Shown in pieces: positions 35,728 to 48,295 of a stretch of 64,000 nt of DNA. This stretch comes from Blastobasis lacticolella (lineage: Eukaryota > Arthropoda > Insecta > Lepidoptera > Blastobasidae): positions 20,179,115 to 20,243,114 of the forward strand of contig LR990051.1 in NCBI GenBank assembly GCA_905147135.1, in the 5' to 3' direction. The notes under the pieces are model-generated. The model made no database searches, was not told the DNA's origin, and worked only from the letters and a program-made list of their open reading frames with translations. The position numbers were made by a program, and so were the translations under genes. Numbering within the stretch: the first letter of the stretch is position 1; each line of letters starts with the position of its first letter.

Positions 35728-36973
35728 AGCGGCCCGCCCCGGCTTCGCACGGGTACCACTACGGGTACACGGGTTACACACGACCGCTGCGTAGGGAGCC
35801 GACCGCGCGAGTGAGCCACACGGCACCAGGGATGTTAGATGCCAAGTCAGATATTATGGCACAGGCCTGTCAAAATTCTGGTACTTTACAAAAAATTTTG
35901 GTACGCAATGTTACCAGCAGTAGTCTCCAAAAAAGAAGTACGTTCGGGCTCCGAAAATGGCTAAAAAGGTACGCTACTTTTCTATTGTATGGGGGGGGGG
36001 GGGGTCGCCAACAAAACGTAAAACTCAACCCTTTCTTCAAGTCGGCCAAATAGTACGTAAACAGGGCTTATCATATTTAACAGGACAGAAAGCTCTCCAT
36101 AATTACAATTGCGAAAAGCAACCTTACGTTCATACACTATTGTCTATTTTGCGTTGTCACAAGGCGCTGTGAACGGAGCGGGCGAGATAAAGTCATATAG
36201 CTGAATTTATGTAAAATTATGATACTTTTGCGTACCATAATGGAAGTACTATGGTACATGGTACGAACACCTGGAAAATGGTACGTGTACCATAATTATG
36301 GTACGTATAACATCCCTGCACGGTACTTTATTTCTTGATGACATTGACTCCCCTCCCTTACCCCGTGCTGCCTAGATAGCCGAGCGGATTGAGCGGCGAA
36401 CACGCGACTTTTTTCTAATATTCACATTTTTAAACTCGTGATATCTTTCGAATGGATTGTCTGAATTGAATAATTTAAAAAGTTATATAAAGGTATTGAA
36501 GCAGTCGTGAATATGAAGTAATTGATTTTGAAAAGGATTAATACAAAGGTACAAATAAAGAGCGTTTTTTAGCGGCGGCATTTCAATTAAATTTTGAAAA
36601 TAAAAGAATACTTATTGTGACATAACTAATAGTTAGACATATACTGTCGCGACACTTTTTGTAGATAATGATGTGTTCTGCAAAGTCGTAGTACATTATT
36701 CTGTTCTATCATCAATAGTTTTCGCAGCACACGCGATGTATGGAATTTTTTGGGTATTATTTTACACCTTGGGTTACATTATTGGAGTTTTATTAATGAT
36801 CCGTAATTTTTTAGAAAATATAATATAGCCTTTGTCACCCGCGGATAGTGTAGCTTCCCAACGGTGAAAGAATTTTTGAAATCGGTCCAGTAGTTTCGAA
36901 GCCTATTTAGTACAAACAAACAAACAAATAAAAAACCAAACATTTCCTCTTTATAATATTATTATAGTATAGA
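35728..36973 (-). mobile_element. Nonautonomous Helitron copy 1, split by a MITE
   Basis: On the minus strand it starts A|TCTATACTATAATAATATT and ends near the CGTGCGAAGCCGGGGCGG hairpin region, where the usual CTAG reads CTAT. It shares about 630 bp with 39051-39779 and 63060-63707, including the phrase TAGCCGAGCGG. A hAT MITE (35827-36318) sits inside. Confidence 0.8.
35827..36318. mobile_element. hAT MITE, 492 bp, nested in a Helitron
   Basis: Perfect terminal inverted repeats, CAGGGATGTT and AACATCCCTG. The 8-bp duplication is CACGGCAC at 35819-35826 and CACGGTAC at 36319-36326, seven of eight matching. The interior shares CCAGCAGTAGTNTCCAAAAA and GGCTAAAAAG phrases with the MITE at 33121, so the two are related. 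Confidence 0.9.
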
Positions 36974-36984
36974 TATACACATTA

Positions 36985-37675
36985 TTACCGGCTCAATTAG
37001 ACAAACTTCAAGACCAGCTAAACAAAATCGTGAATCACCTGTCACCCCTGAGCCTATTGGTAGAGGATGTGAAAGCTATTAAAGCGGACATAAACAGCCT
37101 TGGGGAGTCTCTAGATATGGCACATGAGCTAATTAGCAACTTCTCGTGTTAAATTATCCCTCTTGAGGCTAGGGTTGTGAAGATAAAGCAGATAGCTTCG
37201 GAAGACCCCACTCTCCAGGCACAGGTTGCAAGACTTCACGAAGAGCTCCACGACAGAGACCAGTGGGCCCGTGCGACCAATGTCACTGAGATAAGGGGCA
37301 TGTAAAATATAACATTTACGACTTCGCGCTGAAGATTAGTAAAATTAACGACATGAACATTAAAAAGGAGGACATAAACTATTTGAGAATTCCGACTCGA
37401 ATACCTAATGTCGAGAAACCAATTATTATTTGGTTTATTAGTCGGCACACGAATGAGGAATACATATCTTCATGGCGCGAAGCGGAGAAGCAAAACCCTA
37501 TCTAATATAGGATTTGCCTCAGAAGAAAAGTTCTACCTCAATGATCATTAGACTACGCGTAATAACAATTTATTAAGCAAAGCCAAAACAAAAGCGAAAG
37601 AAAATGGATTCAAGTACATATGGGTAAAGCATTAGAAAATCATGGGTAGAAAATCAGACACAACGCCGACATCAC
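36985..37675 (+). pseudogene. Non-LTR ORF1 fragment with FP25K-like C-terminal region
   Basis: Read with several stops. LDKLQDQLNKIVNHL and INSLGESLDMAHELI look like the coiled coil, and SKAKTKAKENGFKYIWVKH resembles the C-terminal block of insect non-LTR ORF1 proteins that are related to the baculovirus FP25K fold. The frame shifts at least twice. Confidence 0.65.
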
Positions 37676-37676
37676 T

Positions 37677-37874
37677 ACATAGTATAAAACAAAGTCGCTT
37701 TCTCTGTCCCTATGTCCCTTTGTATGCTTAAATCTTTGAAACTACGCAACGGATTTTGATGCGGTTTTTTTTAATAGATAGAGTGATTCAAGAGGAAGGT
37801 TTTTAAGTAAGAAAAAAAGGGTAGGTAAGGGTAAAATAGGTGTACGCGTACGAAGTCGCGCCGGGTCCACTAGT
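37677..37874 (+). mobile_element. Short nonautonomous Helitron-like element, copy 2
   Basis: Reverse complement of the element at 19407-19605. On the plus strand it ends GGGTCCACTAG followed by T, matching the CTAG|T rule for Helitron 3' ends. Confidence 0.65.
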
Positions 37875-39050
37875 TTTTTATAAAAAACAAAATATTACGA
37901 AAATCGTTTAGTTAATTTAATTAGAATTATTTTCTTGCATTTATATTTAATAATAAATAAATAAATATTCATAGCATGTGACACGGATACAATAATATTG
38001 GAGAACAACACTTTTCAACCAAGTTAGAATATATTAAAGTTTAATGTAATGTACTACTTACAATTATATGATACAAAATATCATCAGTAGGTATTGTATT
38101 TGATGCAAGTGGAACCGCCCAACGCCACCGCCCGACTCCCGTTTAGTTATCTTGTTTTTATCACTTACAACTGCTTTGTATTTTCGTGTTGATTAACATA
38201 GTTTGGGTACCGCATGCATCATACGTTTCTATTGTCCGCTTCTATTTTGTGTGAATGGTAATGGATCAGTCAGCCGGTTTACGCTGTTTACGCCCGTGTA
38301 AGTATAGCGCATTGTATGCGAATCGCACCCGCTTACCCGCTTATAAGTAATAGTGCAAAATAATTTCTCACCGCCTGCGCCTCGTGATCAATCCGGATTT
38401 TTACAGCTAAAATTCCAAAATTTTCGAGCTCGCTGCGCTGGCTCTGTCATAGGTTTTTTTTAATAAATAAGCTTTCAGCTTTTTTAAACCTAATTCAAAA
38501 ATATCGAACTCATTGTTAAAACATACACACCAAGCGCGCCACATGCTTCAATCGGATTTTAAGCGCCAATATGTAAGTGTATGAAAAAGTCCGAGTCGAG
38601 CTCGCTACGCAGTCATTGGTTTATGTTATATTTTAAGTAAAATTCACCCCGGATCTTTTGAGACAAAATTCAAAAAATATTGAGCTCGCTACGCTTGCTC
38701 ATATTTAGACATAGACATATACATAGACAGTATTTTTATCGGGTCCTCATTACATCCTTAACCTAAGGCAAGTTCAGTAAATTATAATTATTGAAAATTA
38801 CAAAAGACCAGCCAGTGATGTAACGGAAACCGAAATGGAACAGTCTCAGCATAGTGCTGTGAGGGCTAATGCCTGTCACAGCGCTGGTTTTCAGAAAAGC
38901 CCATGCATCTCACGCGCGTTACGCGAACGAATATAAATATTATTTAATTATCAAAATCATTTAAACGAATATGCTATTCTTTATAGATTTTTTCAAAAAT
39001 AAATATTTCATCATTACGAATCTTAATAAAATATATACCTTTATACTTGA
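37875..39050. other. Intronic stretch with GAGCTCGCTACGC motifs
   Basis: Three copies of the GAGCTCGCTNCGC motif lie near 38428, 38600 and 38688. No coding motif or TIR pair was recognised. Confidence 0.45.
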
Positions 39051-39779
39051 CTAGCGATCCGCCCCGGCTTCGCACGGGTACCACTACGGGTACACGGGTT
39101 ACTTTCAAGCGAAAATTATTTGATCCCGCACACGACTCTTGACATTGACTCCCCTCCCGTACCCCGTGCTGCCTAGATAGCCGAGCGGACTGAGCGGCGA
39201 ACACGCGACTTTTTTCTAATATTCACATTTTTAAACTCGTGATATCTTTCGAATGGAATGTCTGAATTGAATAATTCAAAAAGTTATATAAAGGTATTGA
39301 AGCAGTCGTGAATATGAAGTAATTGATTTTGATAAGGATATTAATACCAAGGTACAAATAAAGAGCGTTTTTTAGCGGCGGCATTTCAATTAAATTTTGA
39401 AAATAAAAAAAGTTGTTGTAGTGACATAACTACAATAGTTGGACATATGCTACCGCGGAGTTTTTTGTAGACATTATGATGTTCTTCAATATTGTTGTAC
39501 ATTATTTTGTTCTATCGCTAATAGTTTCGGCAGCGCATTCGACGAAAGACATTTTAAGACTCATTTTTCTACACCTTTGGTTACATTGTTCAAATTTTAC
39601 CAAGGATCCCTAATTTTTTTCAAAATGAAATGTAGCCTATGACAAATTGGAAGAATGTAGCATTCTATTGGTGAAAGAATTTTTTAAATCGGCCCAGTAC
39701 TTTTTGAGCCTATTCATTACAAACATACAAACATACAAAAATAGGTACAAATCTTTCCTCTTTATAATATTAGTGTAGA
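39051..39779 (-). mobile_element. Nonautonomous Helitron copy 2, clear ends
   Basis: On the minus strand it begins A|TCTACACTAATATTATAAAG and ends GGATCGCTAG|T, that is, inserted between A and T with TC and CTAG termini as Helitrons require. A GC-rich hairpin-forming phrase lies before the 3' end. There is no coding capacity. It carries TAGCCGAGCGG, which looks like a tRNA A box. Confidence 0.85.
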
Positions 39780-39834
39780 TATAATAAATAAAATATACTA
39801 CATTGATATTGAAAAAGAAAGAAACTTTGCAGTA

Positions 39835-40090
39835 CTCCACTTAAATAATTCTAGCCCACATAAGTAGGTAAACCGCGAGTTCCCGGAGCGACCGATTTCT
39901 GATATTCCAGGAGCAGATTCCGAAGTTTGACAGTAAATATCGTTTGAATTTTAAATCCCGAAGAGGTGGTGGAATATTATTCCAGCACTTTGTGGCAGTA
40001 TAACGGAAACTGCCCCTAAATTCAGTTGTTAGGTGCTTATACGGTGGTATTTCATGAGTTACTTCTATTACGAACATCCTAAGTCTGTCG
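39835..40090 (-). pseudogene. 3' end of a CR1-like non-LTR retrotransposon
   Basis: The minus-strand frame reads TEFRGSFRYTATKCWNNIPP then PLRDLKFKRYLLSN, matching the C-terminus of CR1-type ORF2 (RGSFRY-x-x-x-x-x-WN-x-I-P-x-x-LR). It is a truncated fragment. Confidence 0.72.
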
Positions 40091-40469
40091 GAAAAACCAA
40101 AACCTAGCTACGCCCATGCTTTACTACAATACTAGCAAATTTTACTTTAACTTACAACTATAATTTTTTTATTTTAACAAACATTTGAGACTACCGTATT
40201 GTGTGAATATTAACGCAATTTAATTTTCAATTTGCCTTATTTACTTGTTTTGACTATTTTAATATATTGTTATTAAAATAGTCGTACAGATCAATTTTAT
40301 CTTAGAAATTTGTTAACGAACAATGTATCGCTTTATTTAGACTTTCTATGGACGGAACCCGCTTATTTTCGCTTATTATCGCTTGAGACTTTGTGTTGAA
40401 TATGTAAAATAACTCATTATAACTTATATTATCAAAATACTCGTGAGCTGCGCACTAAGACTCACACTA

Positions 40470-40720
40470 TTAAACACAATTTATGTCTATCCTCATATGA
40501 TGTTGTTGCAATTATGGAGACGTTGCTGTTACCGGATACAATGGATAACGAATTATTCGACGATAGGTATCTTATCTGGCGCCATTATAGAAATTGTGTG
40601 TTGACCAGGGAAAGATTTGGCGGTGGCGTTTTGTTGACTGTGCGTCGGGGATACGAGGCCGACAGAACAGGGGCAAATATTAAAAACGGGGGCTCTATAG
40701 GTCATCAGTAACTAAATCCT
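40470..40720 (+). pseudogene. Non-LTR endonuclease domain fragment
   Basis: The frame from 40514 reads METLLLPDTMDNELFDDRYL then RERFGGGVLLTVRRGYEA. This matches the AP endonuclease pattern E-T-x-L...E-L-x-D-x-R-Y...R-x-GGGV-L-x-x-V. Only one domain piece remains. Confidence 0.7.
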
Positions 40721-42237
40721 CATGGTCACAACTAATTAAAATCAAAACTTAACTTTTTGTTTTTTCTAACAAACTTAATAGTAAATTTTAATAAAACAAT
40801 AGTTCCGTTCATCTTGGTCGAGTTCATTCTGCATCGGAGCTACTCGGAACGTCTCATTGACATTTCATCATGGACTTATCATATTTAAGAGGACTGATCA
40901 CTCTTTGGGTAAAAGCGAGCCGAGCAGAAGGTGTAGAACAGATGCTGTTTGTCTTATTCTAATATATGTATTCGAGCAAAGCTGTCACGCCACCATGACG
41001 ATTTCAAAGACTTACCAGTAGAATGAAAAAAAAGGGTTTGATTGTTAAAAAAAAAGATGGTTTTTAAATCTAGCAAGTAAATTTATAATTGCATAATAAA
41101 TAAATTCCGCAATGATAAAAGTACAATTTTACAAAACAAAGGTGTAGGAAGAGCAAGATTTCTTGGAGTTATTAGAGCACAAACTTTCAATGAACGACAT
41201 TTTTTTTGTCTAGCAAGATAAAAGAGCGGGACTAACCGCTTCCCGCGGTCCCTCTCGGCTCGGGTTAGCCTCTGTACCCATGCACAAAGCAAAATAGACA
41301 ATAGTGTATGAACATAAGGTTGCTTTTCGCAATGGTAATTTTGGAGAGTTTTTTGTCCTGTTTGATAAGTCCATGCATTTTATGGATTGTGTCCCGTACA
41401 CAGACATACCAGACTAAACACAAATCACAAATATTCCCTGTTCGCTCACTCTACAATGATTATGAATTTTACTATCCCGTTTTTTCGTCTGTTCATATAA
41501 GCTCTAAGAAAATGACGCGCGCAATGTTTTGAACGTTCGACATGCTGCTCAAGCTAACAACGACCTGACGTTCCTTTTGAAACATCGGTGTAAATGTTAT
41601 AATTTCTTAATAAAATTTGAATCATTTAAAAGACGGTGTAATTTAGTGCACATTAATGCGAAAGCGCAAATTATGGAAATGCACCTGGATTATCTTTTCA
41701 TCGGTAAGTAATTTCATTCGTGGTTGCGGAGATCGGGAATCAATTTTAGAAATTGTGTCAAAAATATGCAGCGTTACAGTGTGAATTTGCAATAATTGAA
41801 ATGCTTTACCTTAAAACAACATGCCATTAAAGATAGATTTAAAATTATTGGCAAATTGAGCAATATTTCGGTGATCGAAAATATTTTGATTCTAACAGGG
41901 TCGTATTTAGTATTAATTGTATAAAATTTTAATACTCAAATCTTGTAAATAGCGGTCCTCAATTTTAAATGTATAAATTAGGGTTTCATACCAAAAATGT
42001 ACCTAAATGACATTTTTAATGTTCTGACATTTTATGAAACAACTTAACGGATTAATCGCGTATTTACGTTTATTTACATTTATTTGCTTTTCTAGGTTTC
42101 CTAAAGACCAGACATGGCGATGCCTGGGTTGCAAATTGGAAGTGTTACGTTGTAAACATTTTGAAGAACAAGATAATAAGTATATGCAAGTCCCTTCAGT
42201 CCTAGTGTATCATCATTATATGAATTTTTATTGAAAA
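40721..42237. other. Intronic stretch left of the Helitron
   Basis: A segment at about 41390-41460 repeats 28855-28925 (phrase AATATTCCCTGTTCGCTCAC). At 41525-41700, CNLVHINAKAQIMEMHLDYL may be a non-LTR ORF2 start, weakly supported. No host exon. Confidence 0.45.
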
Positions 42238-45200
42238 CTAGCTGACCCGACAGACTTCGTCCTGTCAAAAAGATTTGTAATGTGGCAGTTTTTGTGCCTA
42301 CGCGTTTTAAATAATTCTCCTGAACAGAACCGTCACCCTGGTGATAGGGCGTTGTGAATAAAAAATAATTAAATAAAACATATATAAGGATTTAAAAGTA
42401 AGTAATCGCTTTATTGTTAATCATGTGAATCATAATTATTATTATTATCATTGTAGTGCTTTGTGGTATACGATGTTTTTTGTTTGATTACCTGGCGCAT
42501 AGATAAACAAATCTGATGGTTTTCCAACACGGGAACAGGCAACATACAATTGACCATGTGAGAAACATGGGTTTTCTAGATTAATACCACAAACACTTAA
42601 TGATTGCCCCTGGGACTTGTTTATAGTCATAGCAAAAGCAAGCCGCACTGGAAACTGTAGTCGTTTAAACTCAAATGGCACATCAGTCGGAATCATTGGG
42701 ATGCGCGGTATGAGAACATCTTCTCCTTTATACTTTCCTTTGAGTATAGTTGCTTCTATCACATTGTTTAGTAATTTTTTTATCGCTAACCGTGTACCGT
42801 TGCAAAGACGCGGTTGGTTGATATTTCGCAACATTATAACCACCGATCCAACCTTTAATTGAAGATTGTGAGGTGGCAATCCTGGTAAATCCAGCGAGTT
42901 TAAAAATTCCGGTGGATAGTTGACTACATCATCTTGATTAGTAGCCGAATCAACTGATTTATATATCCTCAATTCGCCTGTAATTTGTTCTTGAATTTTG
43001 AAATTTAATTCATTTACATCTATGTTTTTTGCAGCCAGTATAGCTCGTTCGCTCAACCAATCATGGTTTCTGTAATTTTGAGAAACATCTGGAAACACCT
43101 TCTGAATAAGTTCATCTTTTGATCGAGTTAACTGACAAAAACTTTGAGGAAAGTTAATGCAGCCAGTCAACATGTCTATAGGAAATTTGCCATTACCAAT
43201 GTCAATGAGTTGTTTAGAGAATATGTTTCCAGATTGGTCATTTTGCAACTCGACACGCATATTCTTGCTTAAATGAAGTACTTTGACATGTTTCCACAAA
43301 TTGGAGGACTTTAGACATGCATTGAGTTCATCAGCTGGCGTTGATCGTGGAATCACTGGCAATGTTTGACGAAAATCTCCTGCTAATAAAATCATTGCAC
43401 CACCAAATCGGTTATTATTGCTCCGTAGATCTTTTAAGGTTCTGTCTAAAGCCTCCAAAGATTTTTTATGTGCCATCGTGCATTCATCCCAAACAATCAG
43501 TTTACATTGCTGCAAAACCTTTGCCATTGCAGAGTTCTTCGAAACGTTGCAGGTTGGAATTTCATTGCTTTGCATATTTAATGGCAATTTTAGTGCTGAA
43601 TGGGCTGTTCGACCACCTTCAAGCAAAGTTGCTGCGACTCCCGACGAAGCGAGTGCAAGTGCAATTTTATTTTGTGAGCGAATTGTTGCTAATATTAATG
43701 AAATCAAAAAAGTTTTTCCTGTACCACCAGGTGCATCTAAGAAGTAAATCCCTCCAGTTTCATCATTTGTTACTTTCATAAGAGTTTCAAATACATACTT
43801 CTGTTGTTCATTTAACAGTGGAAGATTTGTTTGAATTAATTCTTTCAAAGCGTTGAGATCATACAGTCTTTCTCGATGCAACTCTTGGTTAAAAGCGTCA
43901 TGCATTGGACGATTGGGCGCGGTCAGGCCTAATTGAATTAATAGTTTGTTTGACATTATCAAGCACATGTCCTCAATTGAAATCAATGCTTCATTGTAAA
44001 TTTCTTCACTGATTTGTATATTTGGATTTCCCATTCTATTCCGTATTTGATACAAAATATCATCACACATATAATCTTTGTACTTGATCCACAAATCAAT
44101 TGGGTTTGATGGGAAGCATGTAGATATGATTATAGAAAACAATGTTCGTATTTGATGAGCGTGTGATAATATTACAGCATCATTGAGAGTTTGATCCCAA
44201 CGAGCGTCATTTTCAAGCAATTGCAAACGTTGACAGGCTTCTCTGTAGGATCCACACAATTCACCATCAACAGTTCGTAACTGTTGGAATGATGTTGGGC
44301 CACGTACATTGACTAATAGCAGTCGTAAATAAAAACATTCATCATTGCTTGGATGTACTGAATAAATCCGGCCAATCGCATCGGTGGAATATACATCTGT
44401 ATATCCTGGAACTGGTTTTCCTTGTTTCCGTCGTATAAATCTCCTTGAGGATTGATTCCAGGTGTAATATTTTGGCATTTCAGAATATAGCAATGTTTGT
44501 GCGAAATCATCGTTTTGGCATGTCTCAAAAAAACTGGTTAATGTAGTAGATGGTGGCTGAGCAGCTCTTTGTACTGCGTTCTGTGCTGTAAAATACACTC
44601 TTTGTCCATTTTCTAAATGCACAGCTAAGTGAACAACAGAAGGGTGTCTCTCATGAATAGGAAAAGAAAATATTCGCCAAACTGCTTCATTACTACTGAC
44701 ATAGCGGCCCATTTGGTATTGGGTAACTTCATCATTGGAATTCTCTGCACCAATTCCAATCACAGCCATATCACTCCCTTTGGTTACATATTTGCAAATG
44801 TATTTTATAGATTTCACTGAATGGCAAGATTCAACGTTGATGTGTGCTTTGAATGTCTTTGATAAAATGGGTGAATATGGAACAATCCAACGATTATCTA
44901 TTTCAATATCTTGTTGATTTAATTTGACAATTGTTGATTTTCCATTGTCTGCTGTCGATCTGCGACGATACAATGGATAACCGTCATTACCAGTAATTGT
45001 TTCCGATATTAATGTCCGTGGATATCGTTTTGAACATTTACCATCCATCATACACGGTGAATTTTGATTAAGAGTTCCACAGGGACCATGTATCATGTTT
45101 TTGATAACTACCTCATGCAATCCAGGATCTACTTGTACATTAGGGATTTCAGCTGATATCACTGCATCAACTTCATTTGGCCTTATCTTTTCAACCAACC

Positions 45201-47891
45201 AAATCAAAATGTGTGCATGTGGCAATCCTCGTTTCTGCCACTCCACAGAATACATCCAGCAGCGTGTCTCACCAAACACATTATGTTTTACGATGAAATC
45301 CATTAAAGATTTCAACTTTTGTCTAAAGACTCTGGCTGTAATATCATGACGATCAATGGGTGATTGCCCAGAGAATAACTCCTGCTTGATTTCTATCCAT
45401 TACGGATTGCATGTAAATGTGATGAACAAATCTGCTGTACCATAATGACGAACATACGACATGGCATCTTGAGCATATTCGTGCATATGCCGAGGGCTTC
45501 CGATGTATGTTGCTGGAAGAATAGTCATCCGACCGACATTCTGTGCATTTCCATCAGTATTAATCGCATCTCGAAGGTGAATATACTCTTCAGATCGGAG
45601 TTTGGTTTGATTCAACCTGATGAATGTTAATCTCTCCGTTTCAATTTTAACATACATGTCAACAACATATTTGTGATATAATCGCCGACATTTCAATATG
45701 TGATTATCTTCATTTTCCCGAATCATTAGGCGGTATGAATAATAGTTCATTGAACTTACTTTTTTGTTGGTTTCAGAACCTGTAAATAGATTTTGTTTTA
45801 ATAACATTCAAATATAAAATTAAAATACATAATATAATGACTGAGATATTATCGCCATAGCTAAACTAATATTTTAGTTACCTGTAATGGGATTTATCAT
45901 TTTTATTGAGAAATCGTAGCCATCTTCACCTTGCCAAAATATAATGGGATATTGCAGTGCATCATATGAGCGGTGTGTTTCCTTTATACGTTGTAATTGA
46001 TCATTCCGACGATGTAAAACAATATCACGGGATTCCAAGTTTTCTCCAACTACAACGATAGCAACTTCATCAATAGTTGGTGCATTAAAACGTCTTGTAT
46101 GTTGACCTGCAGGTGTTTTATCAGCTCTGATTACAATTTTGTGATTATCGGATGGCATCAGATCCAGGGCAGTTTTAAACAATATAATCAATTGATTGTG
46201 TTGATGAAATAAAGTTTGTAATTGTTCTACAATAGACCTCTTTACTAAATTGTTATGTGCACAACGCAGATTAATTTCTTGTGGTGAATTGCCCATAAAA
46301 TAAATTTGCAGGAATTTGTTGTCGCTATCTGACACTGGTAACAGTGAACCTGCTCTGTGATATATTTGCCCTTGTATCTGTAAATAAAAAAAATATATTA
46401 TGGTGTGGTATAAATTAATGGATTGTCAGTGATCAAACTTAAATAATATTTGATCTTAAAAAGTATATATTTTGTTTTAACTAATATCTATCAAATATAA
46501 TAAAATATAATAAAAGTGTCACTGAAACTGAATCACCATATAATATGATGACTAAGTGATATATTTCGTAATGATTAAGAAATTGAAGATTAGTGACACA
46601 TCTTAACTTTGGTGACAGAAAAATTTGTTCGCTAAAATAATTATGAGTAACTGCTATAATACATACCTTGAAAGTTGGCATAAAATTTTCCCGAACTACA
46701 TTTGTTGCCCCAAATGAAGTCATTTGAAAGCAATTGTTATATTGTTGGATATGTGTCAAAAAGTGTATAGAATCTGTTCCTATTCCTGAAACCAATGAGT
46801 ACAATGGTTCTGGTGGTGGATCCAATGGTATCAATTTCACTTTACCATTTGCGCAACACAATCCATTGGCTTCGTTTTTGTATTTTAATGCCTTACAGTG
46901 TGAGCAAACCGAGTTCATAGAACCAATAACAACACATTGGTAGTTACTGTAGTCAATTGACACATCGTAACTGAAAGCAGCTCGATTCAAACTTGCGCGA
47001 TTATTAGTTGAATGTCGCGCTCGCGCTTCACGCGTTTGTGATATCCGAATTCTTTCACGTTCATTTCCGTCGTCACGTTCTTGTGCAGTACGATTAGATC
47101 GGTAATTAGCTTGGTTTGTAGCATTTCTGGTTCTTCTACCTAAATTGCTTCGTCTTATAGGAGGCATATCAAATATAAATTATTTTTTCACTAATCACGA
47201 ACTAAACAAACACTAACTAACTAAACACTCTGCACAAAACACGATATACGAATTTGTTTCGTGTATCAGTTGACAAAAGCAAACTCAGTAGATTAGGTAA
47301 CAGACAACTTTTTTTTTTTTTTAATTTGATATGACTTGAAGTCAAATCCTTTTAAGCCGTACGAATTGTTTTATTTATTTAAAATTTGTATATTAAAAAT
47401 AATAAAACACTGTTGGTAACGCGATTTTTGTTTGACTGATGTAATGACGTGGAAACTGATGCATTTTATCTCGCGTGCCGAAACTAATACAAAAGAAACG
47501 CGAGTTTCGGAACGCGACATTAAACTCCTCCAACTATGTATTCTGTGCTCCAACGCACACACGCACATTGTTTTGATAGATATGATCTTTGACGTTAGGA
47601 ACACACCTACATTGCTTAGACAACAGTGAGTGCTTGTAATTTAATATGAACTTTATACCATAGCAATAAAGCTCAAATTGACTACGTTTTAGTTAGAAAT
47701 CATTTGTATGGGAAAAAGAAAAGGGCTATTTTTAGGGTTTTTCCAGCAATAATTCTAATTTTTCTCGCCGTAAAAACCATCCTTGAACTTCAACGAACAT
47801 TTTAAAAAAAGATTTGGCCAAATTGGTCCAGGCGTTGTTGAGTTATGCGCTTACCAACACATTTTGCGATTCATTTTTATATTATAGAAGA
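42238..47891 (-). mobile_element. Autonomous Helitron, 5.65 kb, nearly intact
   Basis: On the minus strand the element begins A|TCTTCTATAATATAAAAAT (47891) and ends GGGTCAGCTAG|T (42238). The 3' end carries a stem-loop, GACAG-8 nt-CTGTC, just before CTAG. It inserts between A and T without target duplication, as the class does. It carries a full RepHel gene with one nonsense codon. It lies in the same direction as the host gene, inside intron 6. Confidence 0.93.
42448..47167 (-). pseudogene. RepHel replication initiator-helicase of the Helitron, one nonsense codon
   Basis: Three exons in one frame total 1442 residues: 47167-46667, 46377-45882 and 45779-42448. Donors are AAG|GTATGT and CAG|GTAACT; both acceptors are TTTACAG. 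An N-terminal zinc-rich segment (CSHCKALKYKNEANGLCC) is followed by the Rep domain with HUH motif GLPHAHILIW (about residue 520) and the paired tyrosines KYICKYVTKG (about 659 and 663). A Pif1-like helicase follows, with Walker A GGTGKT (about 1015), VWDECTM, GDFRQTLPV, and NKSQGQS...VACSRV near the end. TAA at 45400-45402 interrupts the Rep domain just after FTCNP, probably from CAA. Everything else looks functional. Confidence 0.92.
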
Positions 47892-47899
47892 TAGAAGAT

Positions 47900-48295
47900 A
47901 AAGAATATGCTAACGTCCCTGTGTATGTTCTATCGGTTGTACAATGGGGAGTGTTCCGAGGAACTTTTCGATCTGGTGCCCACAGCACAATTCCGCCATC
48001 GCACCAATCGCCGTGGGCTTGGTACTCATCCTCACCACGTAGACTCTCTGTTGGTCACGACGCGAAGGTTCGAAAGAACGTTTCTCGCTCGTACGATTCG
48101 GATGTGGAATGAGCTCCCAGCCAGTGTTTCCTTTGGACTATGACATGGGATCGTTCAAGAGGTATATTAGAGGTCTCTTCAGAGGCGGGCAACGCATTGG
48201 TGACTCCCCTGGTGTTGCTGATGTCCATAGGCAGTAGTGACCACTTTCCATCAGGTGGCCCGCTTGCCTGTTTGTCTGCCGTATAACATAAAGAA
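47900..48295 (+). pseudogene. WNELP-family non-LTR 3' end, copy 3, longest
   Basis: The plus frame reads LCMFYRLYNGECSEELFDLV, then RTFLARTIRMWNELPASV. After a frameshift the GSFKRYIRGLFRGG block and the LPVCLPYNI block follow. This is the C-terminal and 3' end of a lepidopteran non-LTR family also present at 19640 and 28920. It begins only 9 bp from the Helitron 5' end. Confidence 0.8.

Noticed and set aside
43341..43781. Plus-strand 146-codon frame
   Set aside because: Shadow of the helicase domain of RepHel on the minus strand.
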